A stretch of 64,000 nucleotides of DNA from Sediminicola arcticus. GTDB taxonomy: Bacteria; Bacteroidota; Bacteroidia; Flavobacteriales; Flavobacteriaceae. Shown one piece after another: positions 35,604 through 42,908 of the stretch. The position numbers and the translations under genes were made by a program. The stretch spans positions 62,001 through 126,000 of the forward strand of contig NZ_JBEXAE010000005.1 in assembly GCF_040566695.1 (NCBI RefSeq). Direction: 5' to 3'. The number at the start of each line of letters is the position of its first letter. Within the stretch, counting starts at the first letter, position 1. The notes under the pieces are model-generated. The model was not told where the DNA came from. It worked only from the letters and a program-made list of their open reading frames with translations, and ran no database searches.

Positions 35604-37376
35604 ATGGAAAACCTCATTACCTTTTATACAAAACGAATCACAGAACATACGTCAGAACTAGCTCATATTAAGAAGCTATTATTGGCTTCAAGTATGATGC
35701 GATTAATATTATTTTTATCATCCTTCGCTGGTATTTATTACGCGTGGGGAAATAGTAGGTTGATATTAGGGGTGGTTTTAGGGACCATTGTGATTTTTGT
35801 TTTCTTGGTTTCCCGCCATGCTGATTTGGCAAATAAGAAGGAAAAGATTTTGGCTTTAATTAAGATCAACGAAATAGAGATAAAGGTTTTGGCTAGAGAT
35901 TATAAAGGATTGCCCGATGGGAGTAGGTTCGCGGATCCATTCCACCATTTTGGTCAGGATATAGATTTGTTTGGGAAGGGTTCATTTTTCCAATATACCA
36001 ATAGAACAGTATTAGATCAGGGAACTGAAAAATTAGCTCTGTTGTTTACTGAAAACAGTATTGATGACATCAAAAAGAAACAGGAGGGTATTAAGGAGTT
36101 AGCACATATGGCAAAATGGAGGCAAGAGTATGCTGCCGAAGCTACGTTAGTAAAGACAGAAATAGCCGCAAAGACAATTACAGCTTGGCTCAGCGCCTAT
36201 ACCTTCTTTGTTCCCAAGATTATGAGATATGTCCCTATGATATTTTCGGGATTGTCAATTTTAGTTATTGTCCTATATTTTATGGATATCACATCAGGAT
36301 ATATATTGGCTTTCTGGTTTTTTACTGGCTTGGGGATTAGCGGTTCTTATTTAGTTAAGATCAATACGTTAGCTGCAAAAACGGGAAAGGTACAAACCGT
36401 TTTCCAGCAATATCAAAAATTGATTTTTGAAATTGAGAAGACAGAATTCACTTCAGAACTTTTGAAGAATAAGAAAGCTATGGTGACTAGAGTGGATAGA
36501 AAAACCTCTTTGGTATTGAATGATTTTGCTCGGGTTTTGGGTGCTTTGGATCAGCGTAATAATATGTTCTTTGGTGTGGTAGGTAATGGTTTTTTATTGT
36601 GGGATCTTAATCAAGTTTTTAAAATAGAACGATGGATTAAAACCTATGGACAAGAAGTGGACCAATGGTTCGATACGATTGCATTTTTTGACGCTTATAA
36701 TAGCTTGGGTAATTTTACTTTTAACCATCCTAAGTATTCATTTCCTGAATTGACCGATGATGCTGTTGTGCTTAAAGCTCTAGATGCCTCACACCCATTA
36801 TTGGATCCTAAAAAGAGTGTCACCAATGATTTTCAAATACAAGGGGAGCAGTTTTTGATTATTACAGGGGCCAATATGGCTGGGAAGAGTACCTTTTTAC
36901 GAACAGTATCCCTACAAATTGTAATGTCCAATATGGGGTTGCCGGTCTGTGCCAGTATGGCAACTTATTCCCCCATAAAATTAATTACCAGTATGCGTAC
37001 CTCTGATTCTTTAACAGATGATGAATCCTATTTTTTCTCAGAATTAAAACGGCTAAAATTTATTGTGGACCAAATCCAAACCGACCGTTACTTTATTGTC
37101 TTAGATGAAATATTAAAAGGGACCAATAGCACGGATAAGGCAATTGGTTCTAGAAAGTTTGTGGAAAAACTGATTGGTTCCAAAGCAACTGGGATCATTG
37201 CTACACATGATCTAAGCCTGTGTGAGGCATCCAATTCCTTACCCCAGGTGGAAAACCACTATTTCGATGCAGAAATTATCGATGGTGAACTTTATTTTGA
37301 TTATAAGTTCAAAGAAGGGATATGCCAGAATATGAATGCTTCCTTTCTGTTGAAAAAAATGCAAATTGTAGATTGA
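35604..37376 (+). CDS. Membrane-anchored MutS-like ATPase
   Basis: A 590-residue protein with the MutS ATPase at its C terminus and no mismatch-recognition domain. Walker A TGANMAGKST is at 421-430, and Walker B FIVLDEILKGTNSTDK follows, with the signature loop DSLTDDESYFFSELKR. The first part has two hydrophobic spans (about 28-65) and a second pair (about 205-250). This layout is shared by a Bacteroidota family often annotated as DNA mismatch repair MutS, but the membrane spans argue against ordinary mismatch repair. It is not MutS1, and it lacks a Smr domain as in MutS2. ATG 35604. Confidence 0.88.
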   Translation: MENLITFYTKRITEHTSELAHIKKLLLASSMMRLILFLSSFAGIYYAWGNSRLILGVVLGTIVIFVFLVSRHADLANKKEKILALIKINEIEIKVLARDYKGLPDGSRFADPFHHFGQDIDLFGKGSFFQYTNRTVLDQGTEKLALLFTENSIDDIKKKQEGIKELAHMAKWRQEYAAEATLVKTEIAAKTITAWLSAYTFFVPKIMRYVPMIFSGLSILVIVLYFMDITSGYILAFWFFTGLGISGSYLVKINTLAAKTGKVQTVFQQYQKLIFEIEKTEFTSELLKNKKAMVTRVDRKTSLVLNDFARVLGALDQRNNMFFGVVGNGFLLWDLNQVFKIERWIKTYGQEVDQWFDTIAFFDAYNSLGNFTFNHPKYSFPELTDDAVVLKALDASHPLLDPKKSVTNDFQIQGEQFLIITGANMAGKSTFLRTVSLQIVMSNMGLPVCASMATYSPIKLITSMRTSDSLTDDESYFFSELKRLKFIVDQIQTDRYFIVLDEILKGTNSTDKAIGSRKFVEKLIGSKATGIIATHDLSLCEASNSLPQVENHYFDAEIIDGELYFDYKFKEGICQNMNASFLLKKMQIVD

Positions 37377-37564
37377 ATAAAAAGTATTTAGACTTTTTGT
37401 AATACTTTGATCTTTAGTAAAATGAGAGGGTATCCCTTTTTTATTTTACGTTCTAAATTAGTATTGAAATGAGATTAACTTGATTTTATGTAGGATTTAT
37501 TCTATAAACCTGTAAATATTACGCACATGTAAGGTGTGAAATCATTCTCAAAGAAGAAATTACT

Positions 37565-37716
37565 TACTTTTGTAGCATTTTGTATGTTGCAGGAACACAA
37601 CATTAGAGCATTTGCCATTACATTTTTTATATGGTATATCATGTAGATTAGTTTTTATCTAGTAGGATTGAGTTTTGTTTTTTAGAGGAAATTCTGAGAT
37701 ACATTCCTCTTTTTTT
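37565..37716 (+). other. Putative short transcript or attenuated leader upstream of the HPt pseudogene
   Basis: Within the 350-base gap between the MutS-like gene and the HPt frame there is a -7 element TACTTTTG (37565-37572), a small stem TGTTG/CAACA near 37590-37610, and an intrinsic terminator (AGAGGAA 37684-37690, TTCCTCT 37704-37710, then T6). Together they would make an RNA of about 135 nt ending 10 bases before the HPt ATG. I do not recognise a known family, and no TTG -33 element is clear. It could instead be a leader whose terminator attenuates the HPt gene. Confidence 0.4.
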
Positions 37717-37726
37717 GGGTTAATAA

Positions 37727-38059
37727 ATGAAAATGAAAGAAGTACCACATTTAAATTACATCAGGGAATTGTCCGGTGGGGATGAGGGGCTCGAGAAAAA
37801 GTTCATTGCGCTGATCAAAAATGAGTTTCCCATAGACAAAGAGATATACCTAGAAAAGCTTGGTCATAAGAAGTATAAGGATACGATGCACATGGTGCAG
37901 AAATTAAAACCTAAACCTAAACTTAACTTCTTGGGACTACAGGAAGGGTACCGTTTGGCTCTTCGTTACGAAGAGGATCTTCGTTATGGGAACCCTAAAT
38001 TACAAAAGTAATTTTTGGAGATTTTGGAACGGATAGAATCTTATATTAATACCTTATAG
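37727..38059 (+). pseudogene. HPt-domain (histidine phosphotransfer) protein, degraded
   Basis: The first 94 codons resemble the small flavobacterial HPt proteins (start LNYIRELSGGDEGLEKKFI; GLQEGYRLALRYEEDL). Three defects are visible. The phospho-accepting His of the VHKLKHK motif is Gln58 (CAG). A 6-base tandem AAACCTAAACCT at 37907-37918 adds two residues. An in-frame TAA at 38009-38011 interrupts the last helix, which continues in frame as FLEILERIESYINTL to a TAG at 38057-38059. It probably once served a hybrid histidine kinase. The wild-type motif is from memory of the family. Confidence 0.72.
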
Positions 38060-38218
38060 GAGATTGCTGCTATGGTTAATGTGGGGTAATACTTCTCTTA
38101 AACTTAAACTATTGAGGTGGTATCTCCTCATACCAAGCCTAGACCTTATTTAATATTTATTTTTTACTTGCCTTGAAATCCAGGAGATATCTAAAGTGTA
38201 TAATTTTTGAATATTAAT

Positions 38219-38254
38219 AATATGGAAATATTCCAATAATATGGAAATATTCCA
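38219..38254 (+). promoter_or_regulatory. Two tandem 17-base operator-like repeats before dinB
   Basis: The 17-mer AATATGGAAATATTCCA occurs at 38219-38235 and again at 38238-38254, spaced 19 bases start to start. Each holds a dyad TGGAA-ATA-TTCCA. They end 30 bases before the dinB start codon, right next to a weak -7 element (TAATTTAG, 38255-38262). Damage-inducible dinB-dnaE2 cassettes in Bacteroidota are commonly paired with a LexA-like S24 regulator, and paired dyads like these would suit such a repressor. The binding protein is inferred. Confidence 0.6.
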
Positions 38255-38261
38255 TAATTTA

Positions 38262-38282
38262 GCATACCCTTTTTTGGTATGC
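38262..38282 (+). other. Hairpin ending one base before the dinB start codon
   Basis: GCATACC (38262-38268) and GGTATGC (38276-38282) are perfectly complementary across a 7-base loop. The ATG is at 38284. In the mRNA this stem would cover the ribosome entry site if transcription starts upstream. If transcription starts within it, no stem forms. Confidence 0.5.
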
Positions 38283-38283
38283 A

Positions 38284-39498
38284 ATGGATAAGACAATACT
38301 TCATTTAGATTTGGACACGTTTTTTGTGTCCGTAGAACGACTACAGGACAGTAGGTTAAAGCACCGCCCTTTGTTGGTAGGTGGTACGAGTGATAGAGGT
38401 GTGGTGGCCGCATGCAGTTACGAGACTAGAGGGTTTGGAGTACACTCTGGCATGCCTATGAAAATGGCCAAGCAGTTATGCCCAGAAGCAGTGGTCATCA
38501 AAGGCAATGCGGGGACGTACAGCAAGCATTCCGATATGGTTACCGATATCATTAAAGAGCAGGTGCCCCTTTTTGAGAAGTCTAGTATCGATGAGTTTTA
38601 TGCAGACCTTACCGGAATGGATCGTTTTTTTGGTTGCTACCACTATGCCTCAGAACTCCGGAATAGGATCATCAATGAAACTGGCCTTCCTATTTCCTTT
38701 GGACTATCGGGTAATAAGGTGGTTTCCAAAGTGGCGACGAATGAGGCCAAGCCCAATAATCAGCTAAAAATAGACCTGGGTTATGAGAAGCCTTTTTTGG
38801 CTCCACTGTCCATAAATAAAATACCAATGGTGGGCGATAAGACCTACCAAGTACTCCGAAATTTGGGATTGCGACAGGTAAAGACCATCCAAGAAATGCC
38901 CATGGATATGATGCAAAGGGTGTTGGGTACCAATGGAGCTGTTATCTGGAAACGAGCAAATGGCATAGACAACACCCCTGTGATTCCTTTCTCGGAACGA
39001 AAATCCATTTCTACCGAGCGAACTTTTGATAAGGACACCATTGATGTGATCAAACTTCGGGGGATTCTTATTGCCATGACCGAGAACCTCGCCTTCCAAC
39101 TACGGAGGGGCGACAAATTAACGGCCTGTATTGCGGTCAAGATCCGCTACTCGGATTTTAACACCTATTCCAAACAATTAAAAATCCCTTTTACAAGTGC
39201 AGACCATATCCTGATTCCCAAAATTTTGGAACTGTTCAATACCCTGTACAATAAAAGATTATTGGTGCGTCTCATCGGCATCAGGTTCAGCCATTTGGTA
39301 CAGGGCAACTATCAGATCAATCTATTTGATGATACAGAGGAAGCCCTGAACCTATATGCTGCTTTGGATAAGATCAGGGAGCGTTTTGGGGATAAAAGCG
39401 TGCTTAGGGCGTCGGGGTTGGGAGCAAAGACCATTGGCAGGATGCAGAATCCATTTAATGGACAGCCGCCTATCATCTTGGCACACCGAAAGTATTAG
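38284..39498 (+). CDS. dinB: Y-family DNA polymerase IV (DinB)
   Basis: Translesion polymerase. LDLDTFFVSVE at residues 6-16 carries the first catalytic Asp, and SSIDEFYADLTG holds the catalytic Asp-Glu pair. The helix-hairpin-helix thumb and little finger domain follow. QINLF near the end (about residue 343) fits the beta-clamp-binding motif. 404 residues. It is followed by dnaE2 after 58 bp on the same strand, the usual Bacteroidota translesion cassette, here without a regulator gene. Its G+C content looks higher than that of the neighbours. Confidence 0.94.
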   Translation: MDKTILHLDLDTFFVSVERLQDSRLKHRPLLVGGTSDRGVVAACSYETRGFGVHSGMPMKMAKQLCPEAVVIKGNAGTYSKHSDMVTDIIKEQVPLFEKSSIDEFYADLTGMDRFFGCYHYASELRNRIINETGLPISFGLSGNKVVSKVATNEAKPNNQLKIDLGYEKPFLAPLSINKIPMVGDKTYQVLRNLGLRQVKTIQEMPMDMMQRVLGTNGAVIWKRANGIDNTPVIPFSERKSISTERTFDKDTIDVIKLRGILIAMTENLAFQLRRGDKLTACIAVKIRYSDFNTYSKQLKIPFTSADHILIPKILELFNTLYNKRLLVRLIGIRFSHLVQGNYQINLFDDTEEALNLYAALDKIRERFGDKSVLRASGLGAKTIGRMQNPFNGQPPIILAHRKY

Positions 39499-39556
39499 GA
39501 AGACCGTCTTCCCGTTAGCCTCAAATATTGAACCCTTGGATTGAAAAATAAACATA

Positions 39557-42556
39557 ATGTACATCAACTGCCATACCTACTACAGTTTACGTTTCGGAAC
39601 CCTATCCGAATTGGAACTCTTGCAATTGGCCCAAGAGAACCATGTGGGGCAGTTGGTGCTTACCGATATTAACAATACGTCGGCATGCTTAAATTTTGTA
39701 CGGAAGGCACAAGATTATGGGGTAAAGCCCATCTTGGGAATCGATTTTCGGAACGGAGTGGACCAATGTTATGTGGGTATTGCCAAAAATAATGAAGGGT
39801 ATCAGGAACTGAACAACTTCTTGTCCGAACACCTGCACCAAGAAAAAAAGTTTGCACCCAAGGCCCCCTTTTTTAAAAATGCCTACGTGGTCTACCCGTT
39901 CGAGAAAGTATTGCTGAACGAGCAAAAGACCTTTTTTGAGCATGAGTTTATAGGCATATCTATTGCTGATCTACGCCGCTTGCCCTTTTCCAAAATCATA
40001 GAGTTAAAGGATAGGTTGGTGGTGCAACAGCCGGTCACGTTCAGGAACAAGCGCGATTTTAATGCCCATCGCCTCTTGCGTGCCATTGATAAGAATGTAT
40101 TGTTGAGTAAATTGCCACAAATAGAGGAGGCCCGTCCGGAGGAGAAGATGTTTCCCATGCAGAATTTGGCGGCTGCTTTTTCTGAGTACAGTTTTATCTT
40201 GGAGAACACAGAGCGGTTGCTGCGTTCTTGTAGTATCCATTTCGATTTTTCCGAAGGGCGAAAGCCCCAGAATTTGGAAACCTATTTGGGGGATACCGCT
40301 TCCGATGAGGTAATGCTAGAACAATTGTGTCAAGAAGGCTTGCCCTATAGATACGAGGAGGTAGATGAGGTAATCTTGGAACGTCTGCAAAAGGAGCTCG
40401 GCCTGATCAAGAAAATGGGTTTTGTCTCCTACTTTCTTATCAATTGGGATATTGTTTCCTATGCCCGGAAACAAGGGTTTTTTTATGTAGGTCGGGGCAG
40501 TGGTGCTAATAGTATTGTGGCCTACTTGCTTCGGATTACCGATGTGGATCCCATTGAACTGGATCTTTATTTTGAGCGCTTCATCAACCTATATCGAGTA
40601 AATCCACCCGATTTTGATATCGATTTCTCTTGGAAAGACAGAGAAGCCGTCACCCAATATATTTTTGATCGTTTTCCTCATGTATCCCTCTTGGGTACCT
40701 ATGTTACCTTTCAGGTCAAAGGGGTAATCAGGGAATTGGGAAAAGTGTTTGGTCTGCCCAAGGAAGAGATAGATGTGCTCTGCGATGGAAAATACCATCC
40801 ATCACAATTGGATGAGATGTCCCTCTTGGTGCTAAAGTATGGTGAGCTCATCAAGGGGATGCCCAATTATCTGAGCATCCACGCCGGAGGAATTTTGATT
40901 ACGGAAAGACCCATCCATTATTTTTCTGCTACCCATCTGCCACCCAAGGGATACCCTACCACACAGTTTGATATGGTGATTGCCGAGGATGTGGGACTTT
41001 TCAAATTCGATATCCTTTCACAACGTGGTCTGGCAAAAATAGAGGAGACTTTGCAAGTCTTGGCCTATAATCAACCCGAACAGGGGGAAACTTTTGATAT
41101 CCATGATATTAAACGGTTTAAAACGGATCCTGTGGTGAATGCCTTGGTAAAAAGTGCCCAATGTATGGGCTGCTTTTATGTAGAGTCCCCGGCCATGCGC
41201 ATGCTATTGAAAAAGTTGGAGGTAGACACCTATTTGGGACTGGTAGCTGCAAGCTCCATTATTCGGCCCGGGGTATCCAAAAGTGGAATGATGCGGGAAT
41301 ATATCTTGCGGCATCGAGAGAAGGGTCGGGCCGAGGAAAGGGCACACCCTGTGATGTTGCAGATTATGCCAGAGACCTATGGCGTTATGGTCTACCAAGA
41401 AGATGTAATCAAAGTGGCACATTATTTTGCCGATCTGGACCTAGGAGAAGCAGATGTACTGAGAAGGGGAATGAGTGGGAAGTTCCGCTCAAGGGAAGAG
41501 TTTCAAAAGGTAAAGGACAAGTTTGTGGACAATTGCCGTAAAAAAGGGTATGCAGATACCTTGATCTTTGAAATATGGGACCAGGTGGCCAGCTTTGCTG
41601 GGTATGCCTTTGCCAAAGGACATTCTGCTTCCTATGCTGTGGAAAGTTACCAAACCTTATTTTTAAGAGCCTATTTTCCTCTGGAATATATGGTGGCTGT
41701 ACTCAATAATGGAGGCGGCTTCTACAGTGCCGAATTTTATATCCACGAGGCCCAGATGTTGGGGGCTCGTATACACCCACCTTGTATCAATAAAAGTATG
41801 GCGGCCAATTGTATCTATGGGAAAGATCTCTATTTGGGGTATATGTATCTCAGGGAATTGGAAGCAAGGGTAATGGAACGTATTTTAAAGGAACGAAAGG
41901 CGAACGGTCTCTTTTTGTCCTTGGCCGATTTTGTGGATCGGGTGCCTATTTCCATTGAGCAATTGAGCATCCTAATTCGGATAGATGCCTTTCGGTTTAC
42001 GAAGGTGAACAAGCATGAGCTCTTATGGGAAGCCCATTTGTTCCTTTCTAAAAGCACAAAACTAGACCATCCCAAATTGTTTCCCGCTAAGCCACAGCAT
42101 TTTACCATCCCCAAACTGCACAGTACTGATCTGGAAATGGCCTTTACCCAATTGGAGCTCTTGGGCTTTAGTCTCTGTAGTCCGTTTGATATCTTGGTAG
42201 ACCCTCCCAAGAATGCAAATGGTAAACGGGACTTAGAGACTTATCTGGACAAATACATAGATATCTACGGTTATTTGGTTACGGTTAAGAATACCAAGAC
42301 CCACAAAGGCACCCGAATGAACTTTGCCACTTTGGTGGACCAACATGGGGAGGTATTCGATACGGTATTATTCCCGCCCATAGCCGCCCAATATCCGTTT
42401 CGAGGGAGAGGAATTTATAGGTTTTATGGGAAGGTGGTGAGTGAATTTGGCTTTTTGAGCATAGAGGTCTTAAAAATGCAAAAACAGGATTATATCCAAG
42501 ACCCGCGCTATGCAGATATGAAGACTTCCAAAAAGCCAGGGGTTTCCGTGAAATAA
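39557..42556 (+). CDS. dnaE2: Error-prone DNA polymerase III alpha-type subunit (DnaE2-like)
   Basis: A 999-residue C-family polymerase. The PHP domain is at residues 1-70 and beyond (INCHTYYSLRFGTLSELELL). The polymerase core has GRGSGANSIVAYLLRITDVDPIEL and the catalytic PPDFDIDF at 350-357. It is shorter than replicative DnaE and lacks the fused exonuclease found in the dnaE at the end of this window. Family members act with a Y-family polymerase in damage-induced mutagenesis. It is probably transcribed with dinB. Confidence 0.93.
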   Translation: MYINCHTYYSLRFGTLSELELLQLAQENHVGQLVLTDINNTSACLNFVRKAQDYGVKPILGIDFRNGVDQCYVGIAKNNEGYQELNNFLSEHLHQEKKFAPKAPFFKNAYVVYPFEKVLLNEQKTFFEHEFIGISIADLRRLPFSKIIELKDRLVVQQPVTFRNKRDFNAHRLLRAIDKNVLLSKLPQIEEARPEEKMFPMQNLAAAFSEYSFILENTERLLRSCSIHFDFSEGRKPQNLETYLGDTASDEVMLEQLCQEGLPYRYEEVDEVILERLQKELGLIKKMGFVSYFLINWDIVSYARKQGFFYVGRGSGANSIVAYLLRITDVDPIELDLYFERFINLYRVNPPDFDIDFSWKDREAVTQYIFDRFPHVSLLGTYVTFQVKGVIRELGKVFGLPKEEIDVLCDGKYHPSQLDEMSLLVLKYGELIKGMPNYLSIHAGGILITERPIHYFSATHLPPKGYPTTQFDMVIAEDVGLFKFDILSQRGLAKIEETLQVLAYNQPEQGETFDIHDIKRFKTDPVVNALVKSAQCMGCFYVESPAMRMLLKKLEVDTYLGLVAASSIIRPGVSKSGMMREYILRHREKGRAEERAHPVMLQIMPETYGVMVYQEDVIKVAHYFADLDLGEADVLRRGMSGKFRSREEFQKVKDKFVDNCRKKGYADTLIFEIWDQVASFAGYAFAKGHSASYAVESYQTLFLRAYFPLEYMVAVLNNGGGFYSAEFYIHEAQMLGARIHPPCINKSMAANCIYGKDLYLGYMYLRELEARVMERILKERKANGLFLSLADFVDRVPISIEQLSILIRIDAFRFTKVNKHELLWEAHLFLSKSTKLDHPKLFPAKPQHFTIPKLHSTDLEMAFTQLELLGFSLCSPFDILVDPPKNANGKRDLETYLDKYIDIYGYLVTVKNTKTHKGTRMNFATLVDQHGEVFDTVLFPPIAAQYPFRGRGIYRFYGKVVSEFGFLSIEVLKMQKQDYIQDPRYADMKTSKKPGVSVK

Positions 42557-42908
42557 AATAATTATCTCTATTACTTATTTGTCCTAGGTCCCTTAGGAAT
42601 GCTAATGCAGTTGTATAAAACAGAAGAATTATACACATCTATTTCTATGGGACTTTTCTTTTTTTATGCCTTCATGTAAAGAACCTACATAGTGGAAAAC
42701 GTCTTTATCATAAACGGATTATTCCTAAAAAGGGCTATTTGGAAGATAATCATTCTAGGCAGCCGACTTGAGTTTTTCAAGGAAGTACATTTCAAATATG
42801 AGATCTTCATATTCCCACAGTTATTTTGGAATAATAAAATTAAGTACCTTTAAAAGCCTATGATTTTTCCATAAGCTAACTTATTTAACCAATTCCAACC
42901 GATTGAAT
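42557..42908. other. Gene-free stretch after dnaE2
   Basis: About 350 bases without a supported gene. I see a few short frames (up to 24 codons) with no recognisable content and no clear terminator or repeat. It is A+T-rich and carries the promoter region of the penicillin acylase-like gene. Confidence 0.6.

Noticed and set aside
41161..41541. Plus-strand frame inside dnaE2 as a separate gene
   Set aside because: It lies wholly inside the polymerase coding sequence in another frame and has no recognisable content.
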